Positions 46,915-57,672 are shown, numbered from the stretch's first letter. The stretch: 64,000 nucleotides of DNA from Candidatus Marimicrobium litorale (GCF_026262645.1 NZ_SHNO01000001.1:1922001-1986000), one strand, 5' to 3'. Notes: generated from the sequence alone by a model not told the origin. Made by a program: numbers and translations.

Positions 46915-48117
46915 TTACTTCGGCAATCCGAGCACGTGCTCGGCTACTATATTGGTTTGTACCTGGCTGGTGCCGCCACCGATAGTGGCGGAAAAGGAGT
47001 TGAGGTAGGCACGCTGCCAGAAACCGCGTTGCCTCGCTTCCTCATCACCGACATACAAGGCACCCTCAGCACCCTGCAGCTTGATGGCAAGCTGTCGCAT
47101 CCGACGCGTTGACTCGGACATGCGCAACTTGCCTGACAGGAGCAGAGAACCCGGATAATCTGACGACAAGCCCGGAATAGCACCGCGCCTTACACCCAAT
47201 ATCTGTGATTTCTCTTCCATCACCGCCCTGACCAGCTCATCGCGCAGCAGGGGGTCATCCAGCACCGCCGCCTCATCGCGGCTGACGCCCTGCAACTCGT
47301 TAATCATATCTTCGACTGTCACGCGCACCATCATCTGACCGCCGGCCGCGCCCGCCTCAGCACCGCGCTCGTATTGCAGGGTCTGCATGGCAATTTTCCA
47401 ACCCTGACCCTCTTCTCCCATCAGGCAGTCCGCAGGAATCCGTGCATCGGTAAAGAAGGTCTCGGTAAAACCGTATTCTCCGGTCAGCTTTCGAATGGGC
47501 CGGGTTTCTACCCCCGCGATATTCATCGGGGAAAGGAAAAAGGACAAGCCATCATATTTACGGCGAGTATCCGGATTGGTACGAGCCAGCAGGATCATGT
47601 ACTGAGCGAAGTTACCCATGGTGGTCCATATCTTCTGGCCGTTAATGACGTACTCGTCGCCGTCGCGCACTGCGCGTGTCTGCGCGTTGCCCAAATCGGA
47701 CCCATTTTCCGGCTCGGAAAAGCCCTGACACCAGACGTCCTCCGCCGTGAGAATTCGCTTGAGGTATTTTTGTTTCTCCTCAGCCGTACCGATATCATTT
47801 ATCAGCGGACCTGCCCAACCCAAACCGATGATGTTGAAACTGATGGGCACCGCATGGCGTCTCATTTCCTGATCGGCAATAGTCTGGAACGACGGATCAA
47901 CGCCACGCCCGCCATACTCCTCGGGCCAGGCCATGCCGAGATAACCTGCGGCCCAAACCTTATGTTGCCACTCCCGCAGAAATTCCAGCTGCCGCTCGTC
48001 CCCCACTTCCATAAAGGTCTGGGGCAGCAGAAAACCGGGATCTTTCGGGTTGTTCTCGTGCATCCAGGCAGACACCTCTGTCCTGAATTCAGTCAGTTCC
48101 AGTTCACTTACACTCAT
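46915..48117 (-). CDS. Acyl-CoA dehydrogenase
   Basis: The start just after the GST stop is chosen, giving 400 residues. The protein has AWPEEYGGRGVDPSF near residue 65, FSEPENGSDLGNAQTRA for FAD and substrate contact, GQKIWTTMGNFAQYMILLART in the middle domain, and the C-terminal FSATIGGGTSQVQTNIVAEHVLG. This end motif (GGGTSQ) is typical of the steroid/long-chain FadE-type group. It is followed directly by another acyl-CoA dehydrogenase, suggesting a heteromeric enzyme. The CoA substrate is unknown. Confidence 0.93.
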   Translation of the reverse strand: MSVSELELTEFRTEVSAWMHENNPKDPGFLLPQTFMEVGDERQLEFLREWQHKVWAAGYLGMAWPEEYGGRGVDPSFQTIADQEMRRHAVPISFNIIGLGWAGPLINDIGTAEEKQKYLKRILTAEDVWCQGFSEPENGSDLGNAQTRAVRDGDEYVINGQKIWTTMGNFAQYMILLARTNPDTRRKYDGLSFFLSPMNIAGVETRPIRKLTGEYGFTETFFTDARIPADCLMGEEGQGWKIAMQTLQYERGAEAGAAGGQMMVRVTVEDMINELQGVSRDEAAVLDDPLLRDELVRAVMEEKSQILGVRRGAIPGLSSDYPGSLLLSGKLRMSESTRRMRQLAIKLQGAEGALYVGDEEARQRGFWQRAYLNSFSATIGGGTSQVQTNIVAEHVLGLPK

Positions 48118-48121
48118 TGTC

Positions 48122-48754
48122 TTACTCCATCGCGGAGAGCATCGACGACTCCCCCTGTTCATCCGCTCGCTTGAAGGCTGGCCGCTCCATCAGACGGTGC
48201 AAATAGGCTGCCGTCTGAGGCTTATAGTCTTCGTCAAACTTCAATACCCGGCCCAGATACAGCGCATAGGACACCGCAATGTCGGCAATCGTAAAGCGAT
48301 TATCGACGAGAAACTCATGACGCTCGAGATGGCTGTCAAGACGGCGAAGTCGCGAAAGGTACCACTTGCGGTAGTCATCTGCCACTGCCTGCTTCTCCGG
48401 CACCGGCTCCAGAATGTAGTAGCGCATGGCAATAGTCTGGGGGAAGGTCAAGGTAGCATCCGCATGGTGCAACCAGTTGAGGTAGGCGCCGTATTCTGGG
48501 TGCGCGTGCTCGAGGCCAAAGTCCTGGCGTTGATAGCGATCAACCAGGTACTGGCAGATTCCCACTGACTCGGTCATTTCCGTATCGCCGTCGACAAAAA
48601 ACGGCACCGTACCCAATCGGTTGACGTCCAGGTACTCCCGCTGAAATATGCGCGGCGGGAAGGGCAGAATGTCCACCTCATAATCCAGCCCAAGCTCTTC
48701 CAGAGTCCAGAGAGGGCGCAGAGAACGAGCCCCCTTGCAATGCCATAACTTCAT
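48122..48754 (-). CDS. Glutathione S-transferase family protein
   Basis: The 210-residue protein has a thioredoxin-like N-terminal domain (MKLWHCKGARSLRPLWTLEE, then LGTVPFFVDGDTEMTESVGICQYL with the cis-Pro and Glu-Ser of the glutathione site) and an all-helical C-terminal domain (FTIADIAVSYAL, the N-capping motif). It is placed inside the acyl-CoA dehydrogenase operon, four bases before the next gene and 18 after the previous, so it probably serves the same catabolic route. Confidence 0.92.
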   Translation of the reverse strand: MKLWHCKGARSLRPLWTLEELGLDYEVDILPFPPRIFQREYLDVNRLGTVPFFVDGDTEMTESVGICQYLVDRYQRQDFGLEHAHPEYGAYLNWLHHADATLTFPQTIAMRYYILEPVPEKQAVADDYRKWYLSRLRRLDSHLERHEFLVDNRFTIADIAVSYALYLGRVLKFDEDYKPQTAAYLHRLMERPAFKRADEQGESSMLSAME

Positions 48755-48772
48755 TGTTTCATCCTGTGCCGG

Positions 48773-49945
48773 CTATACGCCATACTGGCGCGACGCGAGG
48801 TCACGCATGATTTCCTCGGAGCCGCCACCTATTGCGTTCACCCGCACCTCACGATAAATACGCTCGACGCGGCTGCCGCGCATATAGCCCATGCCGCCAA
48901 GAATCTGCATAGCCTCACGCGCGCAGAACTCCATTGTCTCGCTCGCCTGTACCTTTAATAAAGCGATATCACCCGGATTGGGCTCCCCCATTTCAAAGGA
49001 CTCGTAGCACACTCTTATGTATGCCTGGGTAGCGTTCAACTTCTGTTTCATCTGTGCGATTTTGTGCCGAATCACCTGATGATCAGCAAGGCGTTTGCCA
49101 AACGTCTTTCGTTCCTGAGCCCACTGCACAGCTTCCTCAAGACAGACTCGTCCGAGCGCCTCCATTGCGGCCGCCATGAACATCCGCTCACTGTTGAAAT
49201 TGGTCATGATAACGAGGAAACCCTTGTTTTCCTCGCCGATGAGATTGGAGACAGGCACCCTGACATTGTCAAAATACAGCGTGGCTGTGTCGGATGCCCA
49301 CCAGCCCTGCTTACGATCCAGCTGGGTGCGACTAAACCCGTCAGCATCAGTCGGAATTAACAGCATGGAAACGCCGCGCGCTCCCTCTCCGCCCGTGCGC
49401 ACCGCCGTGGACACCCAGTTAGCGCGCATACCGCCCGTGATGTAGGTCTTGGAACCGTTGACGACATAATGATCACCATCACGCACGGCGGTTGTCGACA
49501 GCTGCGCGACGTCGGAGCCTGCGCCGGGTTCCGTGATGCCCAATGAAATATGTTTCTCGCCCGCCAGTACGGGTGGCGCAACCCTGTCTTTCATGGCCTG
49601 GGAGCCCCAGTTGATCACTGGCGGCAGCCCTATCCCATGCACCATCAGGCTTGCGGGAATTCCACCCACCCCGATTCGCGCCAGTTCCTCGTTGGCAATC
49701 CAGTGGTGCCAGGAGTCAATGCCTGCACTGGTACCGCCGAATTCTTCCGGATAACCCAGGCCCAGCAAGCCCACCTTTGCCGTCTTCGGCCACAGCTCGA
49801 TAGGAATGTGGCCGGCCTCATCCCACTCCTCTGCATAAGGCATGATTTCGGCGTCGATAAAACGGCGCAACTGGGTGCGCCACTCGTGGTGTTCTTCCCG
49901 CAAATTGGGGTTGGGCAGGCGGGCGCTGTCAAAATCCAGTGACAT
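48773..49945 (-). CDS. Acyl-CoA dehydrogenase
   Basis: The 390-residue protein is a regular acyl-CoA dehydrogenase: GLLGLGYPEEFGG near residue 55, GITEPGAGSDVAQLSTTA and TYITGGMRANWVSTAVRT in the middle domain, ERKTFGKRLADHQVIRHKIAQM, and the C-terminal QILGGMGYMRGSRVERIYREVRVNAIGGGSEEIM. It is the first gene of a minus-strand operon with a GST and two more acyl-CoA dehydrogenases. No enoyl-CoA hydratase or thiolase is present nearby. Confidence 0.94.
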   Translation of the reverse strand: MSLDFDSARLPNPNLREEHHEWRTQLRRFIDAEIMPYAEEWDEAGHIPIELWPKTAKVGLLGLGYPEEFGGTSAGIDSWHHWIANEELARIGVGGIPASLMVHGIGLPPVINWGSQAMKDRVAPPVLAGEKHISLGITEPGAGSDVAQLSTTAVRDGDHYVVNGSKTYITGGMRANWVSTAVRTGGEGARGVSMLLIPTDADGFSRTQLDRKQGWWASDTATLYFDNVRVPVSNLIGEENKGFLVIMTNFNSERMFMAAAMEALGRVCLEEAVQWAQERKTFGKRLADHQVIRHKIAQMKQKLNATQAYIRVCYESFEMGEPNPGDIALLKVQASETMEFCAREAMQILGGMGYMRGSRVERIYREVRVNAIGGGSEEIMRDLASRQYGV

Positions 49946-50227
49946 AGCTATCTCTTAACGTCTGGTGGAAACACAATGGCCTTATAGTAGCTTAGCGCTG
50001 CAAAGCCTGCATATAATTTAACAATGAACGGCTTATTACGACTCTTGATCCGCTGATTCATTGGGCGACCTACCGCGCCTTTCGGCGTACGCTTATTGCT
50101 GTGCTCAGAGCATTAATTTCGCTGCGACGAATGCTCGCCGACCCTGTGCTACGCGCCCACACTGTGGAGAAAAGAGAAACAACAAAAGAACGCAACCGCA
50201 CGATGGTGACAGCCAGCTCGGCCAGGC

Positions 50228-50527
50228 TCAGTATTTTTGTCGCCAGGCCTCGTAGCCGCCGTCCACGCTGTAAACGTCACCAAACCCCTGCTCGGAAAAA
50301 TATTCTGCGGCATTCTGGCTGGAGTGACCGTGGTAACAGCACACGATCAGGGGCAGCGTTTTGTCCGTGTCTGCCAAAAATGTGTCCATCGTATCCTGCT
50401 GAATATTGACCGCGCCGGCAATACTGCCCGACTGATAAGCGCCGGCGTCCCGGATATCGGCCACAGTGACACCACCTGCGTCGATAAATTCTTTAGCATC
50501 GTCAATCGAAATCTGTTTGTAAGGCAT
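50228..50527 (-). CDS. glpE: GlpE-type thiosulfate sulfurtransferase (rhodanese)
   Basis: The 99-residue protein is a single rhodanese domain of GlpE length. It has YKQISIDDAKEFI at the start, VADIRDAGAYQSGSIAGAVNI, and the active loop CCYHGHSSQNAA with the catalytic cysteine near residue 64, followed by VYSVDGGYEAW. It moves sulfane sulfur from thiosulfate to an acceptor such as cyanide or thioredoxin in the cytoplasm. It stands alone; the divergent ferrochelatase gene lies about 260 bases away. Confidence 0.9.
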   Translation of the reverse strand: MPYKQISIDDAKEFIDAGGVTVADIRDAGAYQSGSIAGAVNIQQDTMDTFLADTDKTLPLIVCCYHGHSSQNAAEYFSEQGFGDVYSVDGGYEAWRQKY

Positions 50528-50786
50528 GGCTTTCGCTCCGCTTCGGCACTAAACATGATGTCAACAGTGTATCCTAATCGCTGGCTCGAGTGAGCGGTCT
50601 GTGGGACCTGGGTACACACAGCCCAGGCGCATGCCTGCTAGAAACCGGGCCGACCGGCGACTGCCCATAATCTGTCATCCAATGGCGGCTGCGGGTCGTA
50701 TTACCGATCGGGTTCGTTATACCCTGTGGCTCCGCGCTCGCTAGCGCCTTGGCTTTCACCACCAGCAAACGTATATTGGCGATAAC

Positions 50787-51821
50787 ATGACATTTATTGG
50801 CACCGACAATTTCGACCACGACCAGGCCCCACGGATCGGCGTACTACTCACTAACCTGGGGACTCCCGCATCAGCCGACAAACAGGGCTGCCGACGTTTC
50901 CTGAAGGAATTCCTGTGGGATCATCGTGTGGTAGAGATACCGCGTCCCGTTTGGTGGCTCATACTCAACGGTGTGATTCTCAATGTTCGCCCGGGACGAT
51001 CAGCCGCCGCTTATCGCTCTGTCTGGACAGACCGCGGCTCCCCCCTGCTCTACCACACCGAAGATCAGACCTCAGCGCTGCGAGACAATTTACAGGCCGA
51101 GTTCGGCGAAAGGGTAACAGTGGAATTCGCTATGCGTTATGGCACACCCGCGATCGCTGATGTTTTACAGAACATGCTGCAGGGAGGAGTAAGAAAACTA
51201 CTGGTTCTTCCCCTTTACCCGCAGTACAGTGCCACCACTACGGGCTCCACCTTCGATGCGGTTGCCGCCGACCTGCACGGCCGGCGCTGGATTCCAGACC
51301 TGCGGTTTATTACACACTACCACGACAATCCCGCATACATTGATGCCGTGGCAAACTCGGTTCGCCTGTACAGGGAGGAGCACGGTCAGGCAGAAAAACT
51401 GGTGTTCTCTTTTCACGGTCTACCCAAGCGCAATCTGGAAGAGGGAGACCCCTACCATTGTGAGTGCCTCAAAACCTCTCGGCTCATCGCTGAAAAGCTC
51501 GGCTTGGAGGAAGACGACTATCTCACCACGTTCCAGTCCCGCTTCGGCCGGCAAGAGTGGTTGCAGCCCTACACGGATAAAACCCTCGAAGCCCTGCCGG
51601 AACAGGGGGTAAAGTCCGTGCAAGTTGTCTGCCCGGGTTTCTCCGCGGATTGTCTGGAGACACTGGAAGAAATTGCTCTGGAAAACCGGGACACCTTCAC
51701 CACAGCGGGCGGCGAGCGCTATGACTATATTCCCTGTCTGAATGCGCAGCCCGCACACATTGATGCACTGGCAGGAATTGTTCGCGCACAGATTGCCGAC
51801 TGGCTGCACGCCCCTCACTGA
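50787..51821 (+). CDS. hemH: Ferrochelatase
   Basis: The 344-residue protein carries LLTNLGTPASADKQGCRRFLKEFL at the start, YGTPAIADVLQNMLQGG, LPLYPQYSATTTGSTFD, and the signature FSFHGLPKRNLEEGDPYHCEC with the metal-binding histidine, then VQVVCPGFSADCLETLEEI with the second active-site acidic residue. It inserts ferrous iron in protoporphyrin IX at the end of heme synthesis. The length is normal. It is convergent with the methyltransferase-like gene. Confidence 0.96.
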   Translation: MTFIGTDNFDHDQAPRIGVLLTNLGTPASADKQGCRRFLKEFLWDHRVVEIPRPVWWLILNGVILNVRPGRSAAAYRSVWTDRGSPLLYHTEDQTSALRDNLQAEFGERVTVEFAMRYGTPAIADVLQNMLQGGVRKLLVLPLYPQYSATTTGSTFDAVAADLHGRRWIPDLRFITHYHDNPAYIDAVANSVRLYREEHGQAEKLVFSFHGLPKRNLEEGDPYHCECLKTSRLIAEKLGLEEDDYLTTFQSRFGRQEWLQPYTDKTLEALPEQGVKSVQVVCPGFSADCLETLEEIALENRDTFTTAGGERYDYIPCLNAQPAHIDALAGIVRAQIADWLHAPH

Positions 51822-51837
51822 GCACGCGGAGAGTGTC

Positions 51838-52287
51838 TCACAGCCAGCGCCGCACCCGCTCGCAATAAGCGGCAAAATCCTCCGGAAACAGCTCGCGCAG
51901 CATAGCCTCTTCCGGACGAATAAAACGCAGCTCAATAATGATACCGAACAAGACAGGTACAGCCAGTGCGCAGGTTGAACCCACGGTAACGGCACAACCA
52001 AGCAGCACGGACAGCATGCCCAGGTACATCGGGTTGCGTGTAAACCTGTAGACGCCCTCGGTGACAAGACTGGTGACATTGCGAAACGGCACCAGGTCTG
52101 TACCGGCGCGATGAAACAAGCCGCCCGCCGTCACCAACAACCAGAGCCCGATGACGATCAGTCCGCCTCCCAAGCCTTGTGATATCCCTGACGTGAACCG
52201 AAGACCGGGCAAAAACTCGTTCAAAGCAAAAATTGCGGTCAGCCCAAAAGCCAGCCAGATGGGTGGATAGATGATGCGCTTTACCAT
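51838..52287 (-). CDS. Isoprenylcysteine carboxyl methyltransferase-like membrane protein
   Basis: The 149-residue protein has four membrane segments and the PEMT/ICMT C-terminal signature TEGVYRFTRNPMYLGMLSVLLG near residue 80 followed by RPEEAMLRELFPEDFAAYCERVRRWL, which together bind S-adenosylmethionine. The substrate in bacteria is usually unknown (a lipid or isoprenoid thiol is possible). It lies 14 bases behind the ZIP transporter gene and is probably co-transcribed with it. Confidence 0.87.
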   Translation of the reverse strand: MVKRIIYPPIWLAFGLTAIFALNEFLPGLRFTSGISQGLGGGLIVIGLWLLVTAGGLFHRAGTDLVPFRNVTSLVTEGVYRFTRNPMYLGMLSVLLGCAVTVGSTCALAVPVLFGIIIELRFIRPEEAMLRELFPEDFAAYCERVRRWL

Positions 52288-52301
52288 GTCCGCTCCTTCG
52301 G

Positions 52302-53138
52302 TCAGTGCGCCGCCAGATGAATGCCAGGGGGTTCCACGCTTCCTATGGCAAAGGCCAACGCAATACCCAGCAGAAATGCGACACTCAGTTTCAATTTATC
52401 GTGGGAGTGAAAATGCACCTCGGGCAAAAGATCGCCCAGAGCAATACAGATAAACGCACCGGCGGAGAAAGCCAGGGCTGCCGCCACCACTTGTTCGCTG
52501 CCGCCGATAATATCCACGCCATAATAAAACATCAGTGCGCCCAGCGGACACATCAGGGCAAAGATCAAATTGGTCGTCGTGCGGGCACTGCGACTCCAAC
52601 CTCCCGCCTCCATAACGGTGACAATCGAAATCGCATCCAGAGGCTTGTGCAGCAAAATAGCGAGGAAGACCCCCAAACCGATCACACTACCGTGAGTCGC
52701 GCCACCGTGCATCATCGCGCCGAGAGCAACGCCGTCAATCAGTGTGTGCAACCCGAGGCCGAACGCAATGCCCATCCAGCTCAAACCATGGGCAGCGGCG
52801 ACTCCTCGCTCTTCGTGGTGATGGTGCTGCTCTTCCTCGTGACTGAAATCATGCTGGTGGAAATGAAAGACGCGCAGCAGCAGCAACATAACGATCAATC
52901 CGATCATCAACCACCAGACTGCCGTATCAACACCATGCGCACCGCCCAACAGCGCCGTGCTGTGGGGCAGCAAATGATAAAAAGCCACACCTAACATGAG
53001 CCCTGAAACGAGGCTCATAATCACCTGGGTACGAGTATGGGTCATACGTATCCAGCGCGGCAATAAGCCGCCCAGCAGGGAGAAACCCGCAATGGCAACG
53101 CAGTAAAAAATCAGTAACAAACCGGGTGACAAGGTCAT
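52302..53138 (-). CDS. ZIP family divalent metal transporter
   Basis: The 278-residue protein has eight membrane segments. A His-rich loop (FHQHDFSHEEEQHHHHEE, near residue 95) sits between helices 3 and 4, as in ZIP carriers. Helix 4 has GLHTLIDGVALGAMMHGG and helix 5 LAILLHKPLDAISIV, the polar residues of which line the metal path. It would move zinc or another divalent cation across the inner membrane. No metal-responsive operator is visible upstream. Confidence 0.9.
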   Translation of the reverse strand: MTLSPGLLLIFYCVAIAGFSLLGGLLPRWIRMTHTRTQVIMSLVSGLMLGVAFYHLLPHSTALLGGAHGVDTAVWWLMIGLIVMLLLLRVFHFHQHDFSHEEEQHHHHEERGVAAAHGLSWMGIAFGLGLHTLIDGVALGAMMHGGATHGSVIGLGVFLAILLHKPLDAISIVTVMEAGGWSRSARTTTNLIFALMCPLGALMFYYGVDIIGGSEQVVAAALAFSAGAFICIALGDLLPEVHFHSHDKLKLSVAFLLGIALAFAIGSVEPPGIHLAAH

Positions 53139-53547
53139 TCTGGATCTCGCCAGATAAAATGCAGCCGCGGATTATTTCACAATACGGTGCTCTTGTCGGG
53201 TACTTTAGGGCCACTATCGCAAACGGCATCGCGTATTTAGACAGCCAGACCGCCTCATCCGCGCCCATCCGGGTAATACCAGACAGCGCGCAAGGCCTGT
53301 CCACTCGATTCCCTCAACCCTACGGCAAAGCGATAAAGCGGCGAGCCAGAGTGGCAACGGTGGGTCAATTTGCGCTTTGTTGTTGTTAGGCGACGGGGCC
53401 AGTGACGCATGACGTCGATAGCACGGGTCATGAAAATACCTCTGCCATGCCAGTGAATTACCACAGCATTGCTCGCTGTGCCCGGTTCAGGATTTCGGCC
53501 TGTGGGGCTCTGCCGACCTATTTCAGGCCCCTGAGAGCCACAAGATA
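53139..53547. other. Intergenic stretch between ZIP and aldehyde dehydrogenase genes
   Basis: This stretch of about 400 bases has only short open frames without ribosome binding sites or recognisable motifs. It should hold the divergent promoters for the ZIP-methyltransferase operon and the aldehyde dehydrogenase gene; I could not point to a confident ZIP promoter. Confidence 0.45.
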
Positions 53548-53553
53548 TTGACA

Positions 53554-53579
53554 GTTAAACTATTGATTATTAGTTTAAC
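53554..53579. promoter_or_regulatory. 9-bp inverted repeat with 8-bp spacer, candidate operator
   Basis: The arms GTTAAACTA and TAGTTTAAC are perfect complements separated by TTGATTAT. The dyad begins one base behind a consensus TTGACA (53548-53553), so a bound regulator would cover the core promoter of the aldehyde dehydrogenase gene. It ends 22 bases ahead of the chosen start codon. No regulator gene lies next to it. Confidence 0.6.
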
Positions 53580-53601
53580 GGTCCCCTTGCCGGAGACCGC
53601 C

Positions 53602-55143
53602 ATGTCTATCTACGAACCACTCGAATCGAACGACTCTCGCCGCCATCTCAAGCTGCGCAGCCCTGTTACCCTCGAAGAGACCGGGGAACTGGTCTGCGCC
53701 AATGCGGAGGATGTCAAGCAGGCCATCGCCCGGGCGCGCGTCGCCCAACCAGCATGGGCCAGCACCAGCATGAAAGAGCGCAGGACTATCGTTGAGCGAG
53801 CATTAAAGATCGTACTGGAACGCCAGGACGAGATCATCGAAACAGTGGTCAAAGAGACCGGCAAATGCCGCACCGATGCCATGAGCATGGAGGTGTTCTC
53901 GGTAGCAGACCAGCTCTGCTACTACGCCAAGAATGCAGAGAAGTTCCTCAAGCCGCGTAAGCGCAAGGTGCACGGCCTGCTCAAATTAATGAAGCAGCTG
54001 CGTATTATGTACAAGCCACTGGGGGTCGTCGGGCTTATCACTCCCTGGAACGGTCCCTTTGTCCTGGTCATGAACCAGGCAACGCAGGCAGTTCTGGCGG
54101 GCAATACGGTGGTGGCAAAGGGTTCGGAGGTAACGCCCTATTCCGCCAAACTGGCGGAGGACATATACCGACAGGCCGGTCTGCCAGAGGGCGTACTGCA
54201 AGTATTGCTGGGCGACGGTGAGACCGGCGCAGCGATCGTCAACGGCGGCGTCGACAAGGTGTCTTTTACTGGCTCCGTCGCTACCGGCCGCAAGGTTGCC
54301 GAAGCCTGCGCCAGCCAGCTCATTCCCGTCACGCTGGAACTGGGTGGCAACGACGCCATGATCGTTTGCGCGGATGCGGACATCGACCGTGCGGCTGATG
54401 GCGCATGGGTAGGCTCCTGCATGAACACCGGGCACTACTGCTGTGGTACAGAGCGCATCTATGTCGTCAAGGACGTCTATGACGAATTCCTGCGCCTGAT
54501 ACTGGACAAGGGCAAGGCCTTGCGTCAGGGGCAAAAGCACGGCTGGGACGAGGATGTCGGCGCCGTATTCTGGGATCGCCAAATGACCATTATCGAGGCT
54601 CATGTGGAGGACGCCCGCGCCAAGGGCGCCACCATACACATGGGCGGACGCCGCAACCCGGAACTGCCCGGGCTTTACTACGAGCCCACAGTCATCACCG
54701 ACGTCGACAACTCGATGGACATCATGATCCTGGAGACCTTCGGGCCGATTCTCTGCATACAAAAAGTGGACAGCGAGGCAGAGGCCCTGCGATTGGCTAA
54801 TGATTCCGAATTCGGCCTGAACGGCAATGTGTGGACCAAGGACAAGGACAAGGGATACCGAATGGCCTCTGCCATTGATACCGGCTCCTGCAGCGTCAAT
54901 GACATGGCCGTGAGCTACGGCATCCCCGCCGCACCTTTTGGTGGCAAGAAGAATTCGGGGCTAGGTCAGGTCAACGGTAAAAAGGGCCTGCGCGGCTACT
55001 GCCACGAGATGCCCATCGTCATTGATCGCTTCGGTGGGAAGATGCAAAACGGCTACCCGTATGACGCCAAGAGTGCCGAGGGTATGAAAAAATTAATGGA
55101 ATTTCTCTGGGTGAAGACGCCTATCGGCCGATGGATGAGCTAG
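53602..55143 (+). CDS. NAD(P)-dependent aldehyde dehydrogenase
   Basis: The ATG with GGAGA upstream (MSIYEPLESNDS) is chosen, which gives 513 residues. The family residues are all present: PWNGPFVLVMNQ for the cofactor, FTGSVATGRKVAE, the general-base glutamate in VTLELGGNDAMI, the catalytic cysteine in GHYCCGTERIYV, and ETFGPILCIQKV. It oxidises an aldehyde to the acid. A succinate-semialdehyde- or aromatic-aldehyde-type enzyme is possible, but the substrate cannot be told. The upstream dyad suggests substrate-responsive control. Confidence 0.93.
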   Translation: MSIYEPLESNDSRRHLKLRSPVTLEETGELVCANAEDVKQAIARARVAQPAWASTSMKERRTIVERALKIVLERQDEIIETVVKETGKCRTDAMSMEVFSVADQLCYYAKNAEKFLKPRKRKVHGLLKLMKQLRIMYKPLGVVGLITPWNGPFVLVMNQATQAVLAGNTVVAKGSEVTPYSAKLAEDIYRQAGLPEGVLQVLLGDGETGAAIVNGGVDKVSFTGSVATGRKVAEACASQLIPVTLELGGNDAMIVCADADIDRAADGAWVGSCMNTGHYCCGTERIYVVKDVYDEFLRLILDKGKALRQGQKHGWDEDVGAVFWDRQMTIIEAHVEDARAKGATIHMGGRRNPELPGLYYEPTVITDVDNSMDIMILETFGPILCIQKVDSEAEALRLANDSEFGLNGNVWTKDKDKGYRMASAIDTGSCSVNDMAVSYGIPAAPFGGKKNSGLGQVNGKKGLRGYCHEMPIVIDRFGGKMQNGYPYDAKSAEGMKKLMEFLWVKTPIGRWMS

Positions 55144-55207
55144 GAGGCAGCAGCAGATTGGTGAAGGTCGCGGTTGCCTGCGGCGGGCAACACGCCACGG
55201 AAATGCC

Positions 55208-56329
55208 TCATAGAAGTACCAGGTTATCCCGATGGATAAGTTCTGCCTCGCCCCGGTAACCGAGTATGGAATCGATCTCCTTCGACGCAGAGCCCATGAT
55301 CCGGCGGGTCTCTTCCGCGCTATAGTTGATCAGTCCCCGGGCGATTTCGCTGCCACTGTCATCGCAGCAGCCCACCATATCGCCACGGGAGAAGGCGCCA
55401 GTTACGCCACAGACGCCCACAGGCAATAGACTACGGCCCGACTCGCGCAATACCTTGACCGCGCCGGCATCCAACGTGACACTGCCCGCGGTTTGCATCA
55501 TACCGGCCAGCCACTGCTTGCGCGCGTTTTCGGGTTCGCGCCCGGCGCGCAACCACGTACCCGTTTGTTCTCCTCTTGCCACGCTGCGGATGGTGCCATT
55601 AACGCGACCCGAGGCAATAATCGTTTCAGTACCCGATCGCGCCGCCAGCCGAGCTGCACGCACCTTGGTGACCATACCGCCGCGCCCCAGGACACCGCCT
55701 TCACCCGCCATATCGTCGAGCGAGGTGTCGCTGACATTCGCAGTCTCGACGAGTTCTGCGTCTGGATTCTTTCGCGGATCCTCTCGGTACAAGCCCTGTT
55801 GGTCAGTCAAAAGCAGCAGTGCATCCGCGTCGATCAGGTTGGCCACCAGCGCGGCGAGAGTATCGTTGTCACCAAAGCGGATCTCTTCCGTTACCACTGT
55901 ATCGTTCTCGTTAACGATGGGCACAACACCCAGTGACAATAACGCCTTTAATGTTCCCCGGGCATTCAGGTAACGATCCCGGGCAGTAATGTCATCGTGC
56001 ACCAGCAGGATCTGCGCTATCGCAATAGAGTGGCGCTTGAATACAGATTCATAGCTTTGCACCAATGCTGTTTGCCCCACCGCTGCAGCGGCCTGTATGT
56101 CGTGCAGCTGACTGGGCCGAGCGGTCCATCCCAGGCGAGCCACCCCCGCCGCAACGGCTCCGCTGGAGACCAGCACGACCTCACATCCACAATGGCGCAG
56201 GTCTACCAGCTGCTCCACCAGGGATGCGATCATGTCTTCGTCCAGACCGCGGCCCTCATCGGTGAGCAGCGCACTGCCCACTTTTACCACCCAGCGGCGT
56301 GCCCCGGCTATTTCATCCCGTTTACTCAT
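55208..56329 (-). CDS. proB: Glutamate 5-kinase
   Basis: The 373-residue protein has an amino-acid-kinase domain (WVVKVGSALLTDEGRG near residue 13, VVLVSSGAVAAGVARLGW near residue 55, PIVNENDTVVTEEIRFGDND) and a C-terminal PUA domain (DAGAVKVLRESGRSLLPVGV onward). It makes glutamyl-5-phosphate as the first step of proline synthesis and is usually inhibited by proline. It follows obgE by three bases, the normal gammaproteobacterial order. Confidence 0.96.
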   Translation of the reverse strand: MSKRDEIAGARRWVVKVGSALLTDEGRGLDEDMIASLVEQLVDLRHCGCEVVLVSSGAVAAGVARLGWTARPSQLHDIQAAAAVGQTALVQSYESVFKRHSIAIAQILLVHDDITARDRYLNARGTLKALLSLGVVPIVNENDTVVTEEIRFGDNDTLAALVANLIDADALLLLTDQQGLYREDPRKNPDAELVETANVSDTSLDDMAGEGGVLGRGGMVTKVRAARLAARSGTETIIASGRVNGTIRSVARGEQTGTWLRAGREPENARKQWLAGMMQTAGSVTLDAGAVKVLRESGRSLLPVGVCGVTGAFSRGDMVGCCDDSGSEIARGLINYSAEETRRIMGSASKEIDSILGYRGEAELIHRDNLVLL

Positions 56330-56332
56330 GCG

Positions 56333-57547
<1,215 letters not shown>

Positions 57548-57644
57548 TTACGGTGTAACCGGTCATTGGTACCCCGGGCACGCCCTGTTCCAACCCAACC
57601 TGCTCCACAGTTTATTGTCTACCGTGCTTCACGTTAGGCCAGAT

Positions 57645-57672
57645 AAAAAAAAGCCCCGTCAGATGACGAGGC
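57645..57672 (-). terminator. Rho-independent terminator behind rpmA
   Basis: On the minus strand an 8-bp stem (GCCTCGTC / GACGGGGC, one G-T pair) with loop ATCT is followed directly by eight T. It begins about 30 bases after the rpmA stop and lies before obgE. Confidence 0.9.
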
